64,000 nt of DNA from Leptidea sinapis (taxonomy: Eukaryota > Arthropoda > Insecta > Lepidoptera > Pieridae): contig NC_066275.1 of assembly GCF_905404315.1 (NCBI RefSeq), forward strand, positions 1 to 64,000. The letters run 5' to 3'. Below, in pieces: positions 1-9,449 of this stretch. The first letter of the stretch is position 1. The number at the start of each line of letters is the position of its first letter. Both the position numbers and the translations under genes were made by a program. Below the pieces are notes generated by a model that had not been told where the DNA came from, did not search any database, and was given only the letters and a program-made list of their open reading frames with translations.

Positions 1-755
1 ATCTCCCTTTCGTCTTTTCTTCCAGTCACTTAGGACTGGAAGAATGGCGCCTATAGTGCGCGCGCCCACTTGGGAGGACTCAAGGTTCCTCCCGCCACTG
101 CCGCATAATGGCAGCGTCAGCCGCGCGCCTTATAGACGCCTCGCGCTCCCTCCACATTTCGCCGCCCATTTCCGCCTTAAGGCGATATAGGGCGGCGCTC
201 ATGCGAGCCTCCAAGGCCCAGGGGCTAGTGCCCGCAATAACGCAAGCCGCATCAAATGATACCGTCCGATAGCACCTGGCTATGCGGTTCGCTATCACTC
301 GCTGCGGCCTGCGGAGGAGTGACCCATTGCCTTTTCTGTTTAAGGCATCTGCCCAGATGGGGGCCCCATACAGAGCCATGCTCTTCAGGACCCCGCTATA
401 CAGCCTCCTGACGCTTTGGGACGGCCCCCCCGCGTTTGGTAATAAACGCGCGAGAGCTCCAGCCGCCCCAACCCAATCTCTCTCCGAGGTGCCTGAAGTG
501 CGCCTCAAAGCCCCAACGGCCATCCAGCACAAGGCCTAGGTACCTCATGCAGGGGGCCACCGGGACACGCACTCCGTCACCTCGATGAAAGCGCCAGGAG
601 GTGGGCCCCTCCTTGGGCCGTGGAACAGGATGGCGTCCGTTTTACTTAACGCCACCCTGAGCCCCAACAGCCTGATCCGCTCGACAACAAGGGAGGTCCC
701 GACCGAGGCCAGTAAGGCTGCCTCCCCAAAGGACCCCCCTTGGGCCCCACCAGGG
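1..755 (-). mobile_element. 5'-truncated copy of the telomere-specific non-LTR retrotransposon (SART-like), continuing off the left edge
   Basis: This stretch matches 2576-3333 of the full-length element almost base for base, with a few substitutions and a net three-base length difference. On the - strand it begins abruptly at 755 inside the reverse transcriptase, where telomere repeats take over, and runs off the window before its 3' end. 5' truncation is the usual product when target-primed reverse transcription stops early. Both copies have the same orientation relative to the CCTAA repeats, as expected for a site-specific element. Its 3' UTR and poly(A) would lie left of position 1. Confidence 0.85.
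1..755 (-). pseudogene. remnant of ORF2: distal reverse transcriptase and downstream region
   Basis: The - strand encodes the region just downstream of the catalytic YADD box. The part starting TLVV is kept and YADD itself is lost. It is followed by the conserved RT thumb-side segments and the stretch containing ALYGAPIW. Compared with the full-length copy there are single-base indels, for example one T missing near 574 and shifts near 67 and 85, so no single frame spans it; the longest open piece is 532-80. It cannot encode an active enzyme. The match to the complete neighbour makes the assignment safe. Confidence 0.8.
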
Positions 756-1929
756 AACCTACCAACCTAACCTACCACCTAACCTAACCTACCTAACCTA
801 CCTAACCTAACCAACCTACACCACACCTAACCTACCAAACCTAACCTCACCCTAACCTAACACCCTAACCTAACCTAACCTAACCTAACCTACCAACCTA
901 ACCTAAACCTAACCTAACCTAACCTAACCCAAACCTACCACCTAACCTAACCTAACCACCTAAACCTAACCTACCTAACCTAACCTCAACCTAACCTACA
1001 CCTAACCTACCACCTAACCTACCTACCTAACCCAACCTAACCTAACCTAACCTAACCTAACCTAACCTAACCTAACCTAACCTAACCTAACCAACCCTAA
1101 CCTAACCTAACCTAACCTACCTAACCTAACCTAACCTCACCTAACCTAACCTAACCTAACCTAACCACCTACACCTAACCTAACCTACCACCTAACCTAA
1201 CCTACACCTAACCTAACCTAACTAACCTAACCTTACCTAACCTACCTAACCTAACCTAACCTAACCAAACCTAACCTAACCCTAACCTAACACCTAACCT
1301 AACCTAACCTAACCTAACCTAAACCTAACCTAACACCTAACCTAACCCACCTAACCTAACCTAACCTACTACCTAACCTAACCTAACCTACCTAACCTAA
1401 CCTAACCTAACTACCTAACCTAACCTAACCTAACCTAACCTACCAACCTAACCTAACCTAACCTAACACCTAACCTAACCTAACCCTAACCTAACCTAAC
1501 CTAACCTAACCTAACCTAACCTAACCTAACCTAACCTACCTAACCTAACCTAACCTAACCTAACCTAACCTAACCTAACCTAACCTAACCTAACCTAACC
1601 TAACCTAACCTAACCTAACCTAACCTAACCTAACCTAACCTAACCTAACCTAACCTAACCTAACCTAACCTACACTAACCTAACCTAACCTAACCTAACC
1701 TAACCTAACCTACCCTAACCTAACCTAACCTAACCTAACCTAACCTACCTAACCTACCCTAACCTAACCTAACCTACCTAACCTAACCTAACCTAACCTA
1801 ACCTAACCTAACCTAACCTAACCTAACCTAACCTAACCTAACCTAACCTAACCTAACCTAACCTAACCTAACCTAACCTAACCTAACCTAACCTAACCTA
1901 ACACCCTAACCTAACCTAACCTAACCTAA

Positions 1930-1931
<2 letters not shown>
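756..1931. repeat. telomeric (CCTAA)n / (TTAGG)n array, irregular
   Basis: About 1.2 kb of CCTAA on the + strand. The left two thirds (about 756-1500) contain many units with a lost or extra base (CCTACC, CCACC, CCCTAA), while about 1500-1930 is nearly perfect. TTAGG is the common insect telomere repeat. The G-rich strand runs 5'->3' towards position 1, which places the chromosome tip on the left. The array separates the truncated copy from the 3' end of the full-length element. Confidence 0.97.

Positions 1932-1965
<34 letters not shown>
1932..1965 (-). other. poly(A) tail of the full-length element
   Basis: 34 consecutive T on the + strand (A on the element strand) abut CCTAACC on the left. 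The junction leaves telomere repeat ending in CC before the T run, so one T may belong to the target. Confidence 0.95.
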
Positions 1966-1967
<2 letters not shown>

Positions 1968-2191
1968 GAGGAGGAAATACATTTACGTACTACCCCTGTG
2001 CACTATGTGGCACAGGGTGAGTGGGACTCAACCACTTAGACCATCTTCTACGTAGCTAGAAGTTGGCCAAGTTTGGTAATACCCACTAAAAACCTCCTCG
2101 AAAGCAGAGAGTTCCCCTTTTTGAGAGGTTCTCCGGGATCTTTGCAGGGCATTTCACCGGAGAACCTCGGGGAAGAGGCCATCAGTGCCCT
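1966..2191 (-). promoter_or_regulatory. 3' UTR of the full-length element with two stem-loops
   Basis: The 226 nt between the ORF2 stop and the poly(A) contain two inverted repeats. One is a perfect 12-bp pair, 2125-2136 with 2157-2168 (arm GAGGTTCTCCGG), with a 20-nt loop. The other pairs 1994-2000 with 2011-2017 (CCCTGTG/CACAGGG) and is extended by CAC/GTG inside with one bulged G. In SART1 and relatives, 3' UTR structure is recognised by the element's reverse transcriptase to start reverse transcription. That these two hairpins play that role is inference. Confidence 0.7.
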
Positions 2192-5100
2192 CTACTGGCT
2201 GCTAGGGGCTGGGGTTGAGAGGTCTTCTGGGACCCCTCTCCCCCTCCTGCCCCGCTCTGCTGCCCTCTGAAGGGCAACTGATGCCCTCTCTCTGTTTCTT
2301 TCGGCTTCCTCCTTCCTCCAGTCCTTCCAGGACTCCTCGCTGTCCAGCATGCTCTTGACCATGCCAGGCAGCGAGAGGTCCTGGCCGATCACTGTCCTCA
2401 GGTCTTGACGCCTCGTTTCCCACGCGGCGCAATTCCGGAGAGTGTGATCGGCCGTATCCTCCTCGGTGTCATCACAGTGATGACACCGAGGGCGATACCC
2501 TCCTTCCTCACAACCCGGCACAGATATCGTCCAAAGCAGCCATGGCCCGACAACACCTGTGCCAGGCGGAAGGAGATCTCCCCCTTTCGTCTTTTCTTCC
2601 AGTCACTTAGGACTGGAAGTATGGCGCCTATAGTGCGCGCGCCCCACTTGGGAGGACTCAAGTTCCTCCCGCCACTGCCGCATAATGGCAGCGTCAGCCG
2701 CGCGCCTTATAGACGCCTCGCGCTCCCCTCCAAATTTCGCCGCCCATTTCCGCCTTAAGGCGATATAGGGCGGCGCTCATGCGAGCCTCCAAGGCCCAGG
2801 GCGGAGTGCCCGCAATAACGCAAGCCGCATCAAATGATACCGTCCGATAGCACCTGGCTATGCGGTTCGCTATCACTCGCTGCGGCCTGCGGAGGAGTGA
2901 CCCATTGCCTTTTCTTTTTAAGGCATCTGCTCAGATGGGGGCCCCATACAGAGCCATGCTCTTCAGGACCCCGCTATACAGCCTCCTGACGCTTTGGGAC
3001 GGCCCCCCCGCGGTTGGTAATAAACGCGCGAGAGCTCCAGCCGCCCCAACCAATCCCTCTCCGAGGTGCCTGAAGTGCGCCTCAAAGCCCCAACGGCCAT
3101 CCAGCACAAGGCCTAGGTACCTCATGCAGGGGGCCACCGGGACACGCACTCCGTTCACCTCGATGAAAGCGCCAGGAGGTGGGCCCCTCCTTGGGCCGTG
3201 GAACAGGATGGCGTCCGTTTTACTTAGCGCCACCCTGAGCCCCAACAGCCTGATCCGCTCAACAACAAGGGAGGTCCCGACCGAGGCCAGTAAACCTGCC
3301 TCCCAAAGGACCCCCCCTGGGCCACCACCAGGGTGTCGTCTGCATAGCAGAAGATGCGCATCTTGGGTAGAAGCGCACCCTCGCAACACCCAGTCGTAGC
3401 CCCATGTTCCAGAGGAGCGGACCCAGCACCGACCCCTGCGGGACTCCGCACTCTACGGGACGCCGCCTCATCTCCCGTCTCCCGCCACGTAGGCCACCCG
3501 GCGCCCAACCAGGTAGTCCTTCACTATTCGGCGCAAGTACCAGGGCACCTCGAAGAGGTCGAGTGCCTCAGCAATTACGCCGAACGGGAGACTGTTGAAG
3601 GCGTTGGCTATGTCCAGGGAGACCGCCAACGCCCTCTCACCATCCGCCACCACACTCTCAACATGAGCCCTCAGCTCAGTGAGGGCGTCAAGCGTCGAGC
3701 GGCCCTTCCTAAAACCGAACTGGTGTTCGGACAAGTCCGGGCCCTCGGCAGAGAGGTGGCGACTTAGGCGTGAGGCCACTATCCATTCCAGCAGCTTCCC
3801 AACCTCATCCAGCAGGACCATAGGTCGGTAAGCCGCTGGAGAATCATTTGGCCTACCCTCCTTTTTGATGAGGCATAGGCGTCCCTCCTTCCATACTTCC
3901 GGGAACCGCCCGACATTAAGACATTTGTCGAACAGTCCCCGGAGTTCCCCCTCGACATGTGGGAAGGCCAGGGCCAGGACACGGCCGTGGATACCGTCCG
4001 GGCCCGGAGCCTTCTTCCTTGTCTTGAGGCGATCAAGGCAGAGGCCCAGTTCCACATCTGTCACGCCCTGGACCTTCCCTGTCGCCTCTTCCATAACCTC
4101 CCCGCTCCCGCATCCTGGGCGGGATCAGGTCCACTGCGGTAGGGAAGAGCCCCGCGACCACTTCCTCTACAAGCGCTGGCTCCAAGACCTCCGTGAGCGG
4201 AGCCCCCCCACCCTTCAGCTTGTTTCGAGCTGAATGGTAAGGGCGCCCCCACGGGTCCCTCTCCAGGCCATCGAGAAGGTCCTCATAAGCTTCTCTTTAG
4301 CCTGCCTGATCGCAGACTGGAGAGCCCTCTTTCGGTCATAATATACCGTTCGAAGGCCCTCCATCATTTCAGGCGTGTCGCCTCTCCGACGCCGACTCCG
4401 CAGATAGGCCCTACGGGCCCCTATGCTTTCGGTGCGTAGGACGGCTAGCTCCTGTGACCACCAGAAAACAGCGTCCTGCGCGGGGCCCCTCTTCCAACGT
4501 GGCATCGAAGAGTCTGAGAGGGACTTCATCGCCCTCTTAAAGTCAAGAGCCAGCGCTTCCACGTCATTTGTCATAGCTGGGCCTCCGGGCCTGAGCCACG
4601 ATCTTATGATCGCCGCCTCCTCGGCCAATTCCCGATCAAGGTGACTAATCACCCATCTCGGGAAGGCCGAGTTCACCCCCCTCCGGTGGGACACCAGGAG
4701 CCGGGCAGCAGCTAGATGTGAGGACCCCCCAGTCGGATGTACCTATGGTCCGACAGGGTCTCCACATCCTCCACCACCCGCCAGGCAGTGACCCTGCACG
4801 ACGCTCCAGGGGAGGCGAGGGTAATGTCAACTATCGATGCCCCCCTGAGGCCTCACGCACGTCGCTACTCCCCCGGTGTTGAGAACGACGAGGCCCAGCT
4901 CAGCCGCCCATGCCACCAAGGGAGCACCCCGCACTCCGGTCATGGTGTCGCCCCAACTGCGTGAGCGACAGTTGAAGTCCCCCATGACCAATATGAGGCG
5001 GGACCTGGCCCTCCTGATGGCCGGCCCAAGGCAGCCCAGGAAGCCCTCAAACTCCCACAGAGGTCTGTTAGGGGAAAAATATACCCCCACCACTGTTAGA

Positions 5101-5353
5101 GGGCCCCAGTCTGCTACGACAAAGCCATCCCCCCTTTCCCGAGCTATCAGGGGCGGACCCCCTGACCGTGCAACAATTGCGACCAAGCCATGAGAGTCCG
5201 CCGCCCAATTACTTCTCTCGGAGGACTATATGGCTCCGCCGCTACCGCCACATCCACACCCCACTCGGCCATTGACTGAAGGAATAAGTCCTGTGCCCCA
5301 GCCGAGTGATTGAGGTTCCCCTGAAGGAGCTCAAACAGTGTCGTACCGTCCAT
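2192..5353 (-). pseudogene. ORF2: endonuclease / reverse transcriptase polyprotein, broken by multiple frameshifts
   Basis: About 1,050 codons, a usual length for R1-clade ORF2. Motifs appear in order but in changing frames. The endonuclease has QGNLN (about 5325), AEPY (about 5235), MGDFNC (about 4980) and SDHRY (about 4745). The reverse transcriptase has APGPDG (about 4000), YRPMVLLDEVGK, GFRKGRSTLDAL, LDIANAFNSL with the first catalytic Asp (about 3600), GVPQGSVLGPLL (about 3445), YADD (3347-3336) and YLGLVLD (about 3115). The C-terminal finger C-x2-C-x9-H-x4-C spans about 2485-2430. Endonuclease and RT together would cut telomeric repeats and copy the RNA into them. The start is the ATG at 5353-5351, overlapping the ORF1 stop. 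Eight to ten frame changes split it into open pieces of roughly 60-210 codons. Catalytic residues remain, so this is recent decay or consensus error; as given it cannot make an intact protein. Confidence 0.85.
2454..2498. repeat. 45-bp near-palindrome inside the ORF2 zinc-finger codons
   Basis: The perfect core at 2462-2490 has 14-bp arms (CTCGGTGTCATCAC) around a single A. It is extended by GTATC/GATAC after a three-base mismatch on each side. The bases encode the CHHC of the C-terminal zinc finger, so the symmetry is superimposed on coding sequence. Confidence 0.8.
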
Positions 5354-5355
5354 TA
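5351..5355 (-). promoter_or_regulatory. TAATG stop/start overlap joining ORF1 and ORF2
   Basis: On the element strand ORF1 ends ...GELEQMSS-stop and the A of its TAA is the first base of the ORF2 ATG (MDGTT). UAAUG coupling, in which ribosomes that finish ORF1 re-initiate ORF2, has been shown experimentally for Bombyx SART1. The identical arrangement here suggests the same mechanism. Confidence 0.8.
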
Positions 5356-7293
5356 CGACGACATTTGTTCAAGCTCCCCCTGAGGAGCAACCGTACCCTC
5401 CAGACTGGTGGGCGCGCTCGGTGCGCTCGGTTCCATGGACATGGCGGGGGCCGGCACCCCCGTTCTCGGTGTGTTCCTTTTAATTAGCGGGGGGTTGCAC
5501 CTCCGCCCCCCCATGCGGTGTCCTGCGGGTGCTCCGGCATCGGCACAGACGTCGCACCTTGGCTCCTCGGTGCAACTTTGTGCAAGGTGCCCTGTCCCAC
5601 CACAGCGGCAACATAGGCCGCTGCGGTCCTTTGCAGTGCACGTTGCACTGCCATGTCCGATGCCGTAGCACCGGAAGCACCGTAAAGGCCTAGCCTCAAG
5701 GAGGGTGACCCGTACGGTGCTCCATCCGATACAAAGGCGATCCTGCATGATCGCCTTTGCTGCTGTGGTGGGGCACTTTACTATCGTGCTGCCCATGGAG
5801 ATACGCCCCGCACGCACATGTTCGCGGGGAACATTCCCCCTGGCAGCAACGGCCCCCACCACGTCATCTAGCGTCACGCTGTCTTCCAGCCCGCTGATCC
5901 GTATATCCACGGATTTCACAGGCCGGTTGACAGTCGCGATCCCTGCTAGTGCTCCACGTATTTCCTCAGCAAGCCTATCAGCTTGCTGAGATCGCTCGGG
6001 CCCCCCAATTTCAAGGATTCGGCTTCCGAGGGCCGTTTTCCTTGTGCGGACCTCCTTCACCCCTATTTCCGCCAAGCTGACCCGCTGCTTAGCAGCGGTG
6101 AGTGCCCAAGCATACGTTGCGCCCCCCGCTACCGCATCCTTGGACAGGGTGATGACCACCGCTGCAGTTGAAGGTGGCCTGAGGCTCACCTTCGCTTTGG
6201 GCGATCCTGCCAGCCCATCTCCCTTTGTCGGCTTCACTGACTTCACCGGCTCCACTGGCTTGGTGGACTCATTCGCACGTATCCGGCGGATTCCAGCCTG
6301 CGCCTGCGGAGCCGGATTAGCCGGCGCGGTCAACGTCGTGTTGACCGTTGTTGGAGCAGGCTGCCTCCTCTTCTTTTTTCCCCTCGCCGCCACCTTGGTC
6401 CACGAATCGGCTTGAGGATTTGCCGCTGGGACAGGGGGGCCCTGGGGAGCTTCCTCTCTAGTGCTCCGCTCGACCTGCCTGGTGGCAGCTGCCAGGGGCG
6501 GCCGGACCACCGGTGCCGGCAGCAACCGGTCTTCGATACCAGCCAGCTTAGCGTCCATCATCTCGCCGATGGTTCGCGTCAGGTCACCCTTCAGACCTTC
6601 GACCACCTTCTTGATGATGGCTGCCTCCGAGGATGGAGCCTCCGCCACCACTGTGTCCACCACAGCCTTGCGTTCCGAGAACTCCCTGCGTATGGCCTTC
6701 AGGTCATTCTCAAGGTCCGGTGACCCGCGCTCTCAGGCGATTGTTGTCGTTTGACAACCGCCGCGCTTCATCGCGGAGCTGCCGCGACTCCTCTTCTGCG
6801 GTCCTTGCCGTAAGGACCTCAACCATCTCCGCCATATCTTTGGCGGCAATCTTAAGGTCGCGCACGTAGCCACCTTTCAGGTTGCCCGACTTTAAGGCGA
6901 TGTCCAAATCTTTTGGGACCGCTTATTCGCACGTTGCAGGATTTCAAACCCCGCCATCCTCTCTAGGTCCTTGCCTAGAATCTCATCTGAGATTCCAGGC
7001 TCAACATCAAGCTCAACAGCAGCAGGCTTCCGGAAAGCCTGGCTCCTGAGCTTCTTCTCTAACTCGTTTTCTTGTTCTTTCTCCCTACCTTCTTTTAGCA
7101 ATCGTTTGGCCTGAGCCAACCCTGCTGTGTGACCAGCAGCCTTTTTTTTGGCCTTATTGGCCCTCCTCTCCACGGATTCCTCGGTCTCAGTAGCCGAGGC
7201 TTGGTCGGAATTACTCGACCGCTTATAAAACGACCGTTTCCGGCCAGCACCGTATTCAGAGCAACTCGACTCATTTAAGCTATCCGTGTCCAT
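5353..7293 (-). CDS. ORF1: Gag-like RNA-binding protein of the retrotransposon (two apparent frameshifts)
   Basis: About 646 codons from the ATG at 7293 (MDTDSLNESS) to the TAA at 5355-5353. The last 436 codons (from 6663) are one open frame. The N-terminal part is charged and lysine-rich. Around 6850-6720 is a segment rich in E, R and L (AEEESRQLRDEARRL) that looks like a coiled coil. Three C-terminal zinc knuckles lie at about 5680-5505: CFRCYGIGHGSATC and CCRCGGTGHLAQSC (both C-x2-C-x4-H-x4-C), then C-x2-C-x8-H-x6-C. They follow the IGW...RPLRCFRC segment typical of R1-clade ORF1. The protein should coat element RNA and carry it to telomeres. Frame changes near 6910 and 6720 split the N-terminal third. 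An upstream in-frame ATG at 7344 would add 17 hydrophobic residues; 7293 is preferred because the extension resembles 5' UTR. Confidence 0.8.
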
Positions 7294-8125
7294 TGTTGCA
7301 GGTTTACAGACTACAAGCAACAACGGAAACAGATAAACACACAAAAAATTTATAACATAACTTATACACTATGAAAATATTAATTAGTAACTAAACTATG
7401 TCTAAGCACTAACCTACAATAGAGTATCTAACCACACAGTTCTTAGTAACTACTTATATCTATTACGCTAGTGTCCTCTAAGTCTTCGACCTGTCGGCGT
7501 CACTGCTCGGCGTCACAGAGAGAAGCGCGAGCCGCGCTCGCCGCGCTCGCCGCGAGTCTCGCGCGGGCGCGACACTAGCGACACCGCGACGCTCTGCGGA
7601 GCGTCACCCACAACTCGGAACAAAGGAAATGGCTATTTCCCTTTGTATGGGTCCGATATTAACAAACGATATATCGTTGGATTCGTCTTAAAACGGCGAT
7701 CTCAACGATATATAACACTTAACTTATAAATTTATACACAGTGAAGTAAAAGCATATAAAATTTACTTCAAATTAAAAATTCTCACGGCCGTATAAGTGG
7801 TCCGATTTCGAATTTGAAAGCACTCACGTGTCTACCAGAGCCTGGTGCACCACACAAACACTAAAAACAGGGGGGTTACCGCGACTCCCAGCGAGTAAAC
7901 CACACCCAAACTATGTGTCACTATCACTTCAGATGTTGAGATCGATAGATAATTTACCGAACACTCGAAAGAAAAACTAATTACACCACTGTATTCGCCG
8001 TAAAAAGGCGCGTCTTTTGATATATAGCAAGTATATACATACAAGCTATAATCACACCAAAAGCCGTCGTGAACGCGGAGCGAGGTGAAAACGATGTTGC
8101 CACTACGACCGCACAACGACTTCCA
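7294..8125 (-). promoter_or_regulatory. 5' UTR of the full-length element, probable internal promoter region
   Basis: About 830 nt between the 5' telomere junction and the ORF1 ATG have no convincing reading frame. They include a GC-rich block at about 7525-7580 made of repeated CGCCGCGCT-like units, a perfect 14-bp palindrome AACGATATATCGTT at 7665-7678, and an inverted repeat at 7621-7645 (GGAAAT...ATTTCC, extended by CAAAG/CTTTG with one bulged C). Elements without terminal repeats carry their promoter in this region. No specific promoter motif could be assigned. Confidence 0.55.
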
Positions 8126-8609
8126 AACCTAACCTAACCTAACCTAACCTAACCTAACCTAACCTAACCTAACCTAACCTAACCTAACCTAACCTAACCT
8201 AACCTAACCTAACCTAACCTAACCTAACCTAACCTAACCTAACCTAACCTAACCTAACCTAACCTAACCTAACCTAACCTAACCTAACCTAACCTAACCT
8301 AACCTAACCTAACCTAACCTAACCTAACCTAACCTAACCTAACCTAACCTAACCTAACCTAACCTAACCTAACCTAACCTAACCTAACCTAACCTAACCT
8401 AACCTAACCTAACCTAACCTAACCTAACCTAACCTAACCTAACCTAACCTAACCTAACCTAACCTAACCTAACCTAACCTAACCTAACCTAACCTAACCT
8501 AACCTAACCTAACCTAACCTAACCTAACCTAACCTAACCTAACCTAACCTAACCTAACCTAACCTAACCTAACCTAACCTAACCTAACCTAACCTAACCT
8601 AACCTAACC
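8126..8609. repeat. telomeric (CCTAA)n array, perfect
   Basis: 484 bp, about 97 units of CCTAA, with no deviation seen. It separates the 5' end of the - strand element from the truncated + strand element. Its regularity contrasts with the noisy array at 756-1931. Confidence 0.98.
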
Positions 8610-9055
8610 GCCGCAAAATTAGAGCCAGGACCCTCGACGTCTGGCAGGAGCGGTACACCGCGGGTCAAACCGCAAGTGTCACAAAAGCGTTCCTGCCGGA
8701 CGTCGCGGCGGCCTACAAGCTGGTTAGGGAGGAGCCTTTCTCCGCGTTGATGGCCCAGTTCATCACGGGCCATGGCGGGTTCTCGGCGTATCTCCACCGG
8801 TTCGGACTAAAGGATAGCCCAGCGTGCATTTGCGACGGTCTAACTGACGAAAGCGCAATGCACCTGGTGCTCGAATGCCCTAGGTTCGGCCGGTGGAGAT
8901 GCGACCTTGAGATTGAAAGTGGGGTGGCCGTCGTGGAGGCCAACCTACCAGCCTTGGTTTCAAAGCCTTTACGGATAAAGTTTGAAATTTTTTGTCATAG
9001 GATTTTAGCCGATGTGCTGCCGAGGAACGGCAGCAACATAAAAGTAAAAAATTAA
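8610..9055 (+). pseudogene. C-terminal end of ORF2 of the truncated element (zinc-finger region)
   Basis: One open frame, entered at RRKIRARTLDVWQERY and closing with TAA at 9053-9055, gives about 148 codons; the first internal ATG is at 8747. It includes FITGHGGFSAYLHRFG and a C-x-C-x9-H-x4-C finger (CICDGLTDESAMHLVLEC), the C-terminal nucleic-acid-binding module of R1-clade ORF2. The endonuclease and reverse transcriptase are absent because of 5' truncation, so it is non-functional. Unlike the - strand ORF2, this stretch shows no frameshift. Confidence 0.8.
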
Positions 9056-9410
9056 ATAGCCTAGGAATTGTAAATAATACGTGTCTTTTGTTTTCTTTTT
9101 AATCTTTAGTATTAATAATTAAATTTGTAAATAATGTATAGAAAGGTTCCCTATAATATTAAGTATAGGGACCTTATACAACACAGTGACTCCCTTTAAA
9201 AATGTATAGAGACATAATTAAGATATAATTTAAAAAGTTCATTTAAATCGTGTATTTAGTCATAAGTGTAAGAGAATGTAAATATAAAATATTATTAATA
9301 AATGATTACCCACCCCCAATCCCTGCAGCTCAATGGCAGGGAGGAAGTAGCGTAACTAGCTCCTCGGCCCTGGGACGCAAGTTGCCAGGGATGGTAGGCC
9401 AATAGTTAGT
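9056..9410 (+). promoter_or_regulatory. 3' UTR of the truncated + strand element
   Basis: AT-rich and without a reading frame. It contains a 12-bp stem with one bulged T (9143-9155 with 9164-9175, arms AAGGTTCCCTATA and TATAGGGACCTT) around an 8-nt loop. A smaller stem, CCCTGG/CCAGGG (9368-9373 with 9385-9390), lies 20 nt before the poly(A). An AATAAA at 9297-9302 is about 110 nt upstream of the tail, rather far for a normal signal. Confidence 0.65.
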
Positions 9411-9433
9411 AAAAAAAAAAAAAAAAAAAAAAA
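9411..9433 (+). other. poly(A) tail of the truncated + strand element
   Basis: 23 consecutive A, followed directly by CCTAACCTAA. This is the 3' junction of a target-primed insertion into the telomere repeat. Confidence 0.93.
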
Positions 9434-9449
9434 CCTAACCTAACCTAAC
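9434..9449. repeat. innermost telomeric repeat remnant
   Basis: Three CCTAA units plus C are all that remain between the poly(A) and the satellite. The last four bases, TAAC at 9446-9449, are shared with the satellite monomer. Confidence 0.9.

Larger units (their letters stand above)
1932..8125 (-). mobile_element. apparently full-length telomere-specific non-LTR retrotransposon, R1 clade, SART-like
   Basis: A 6.2 kb element on the - strand lies between two CCTAA arrays. In order it has a 5' UTR (8125-7294), ORF1 with three CCHC-type zinc knuckles, an overlapping TAATG, ORF2 with an apurinic-like endonuclease, reverse transcriptase and C-terminal CCHC finger, a 3' UTR, and a 34-nt poly(A). 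There are no terminal repeats. The poly(A) runs directly into GGTTAGG, fitting target-primed insertion at a nick between C and T of the CCTAA strand. This architecture and target are those of the SART/TRAS families. The TAATG overlap is a documented property of Bombyx SART1, so SART-like is preferred, but family placement needs a phylogeny. The reading frames carry many indels. Confidence 0.9.
8610..9433 (+). mobile_element. 5'-truncated telomere-inserted non-LTR retrotransposon in opposite orientation, TRAS-like
   Basis: The element starts abruptly in coding sequence after ...CCTAACC at 8609 and ends in 23 A followed by CCTAA. It carries the end of an R1-clade ORF2 and a 355-nt 3' UTR. Its sequence differs from the 3' end of the - strand element, so it is a different family. 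It lies in the reverse orientation relative to the telomere repeat. SART and TRAS are known to insert in opposite orientations, so if the - strand element is SART-like, TRAS-like is the natural guess here. Confidence 0.8.

Noticed and set aside
1..755. Treating position 1 as the chromosome terminus
   Set aside because: The sequence at position 1 is the middle of a retrotransposon copy, so telomeric material must continue to the left.
2860..3399. + strand open frames of 117-179 codons opposite the retrotransposon
   Set aside because: They are antisense to recognisable reverse-transcriptase motifs and show no family features.
7832..8116. 94-codon - strand open frame near the 5' end of the full-length element
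   Set aside because: It lies in the 5' UTR, has no recognisable domain, and R1-clade elements have only ORF1 and ORF2.
1932..8125. LTR retrotransposon or retrovirus-like element because of zinc knuckles and reverse transcriptase
   Set aside because: There is no long terminal repeat, protease or integrase. An endonuclease of the apurinic type and a poly(A) tail mark it as non-LTR.
9290..9310. AATAAA polyadenylation signal for the + strand element
   Set aside because: It lies about 110 bases upstream of the tail, so its use is doubtful; noted only within the 3' UTR entry.
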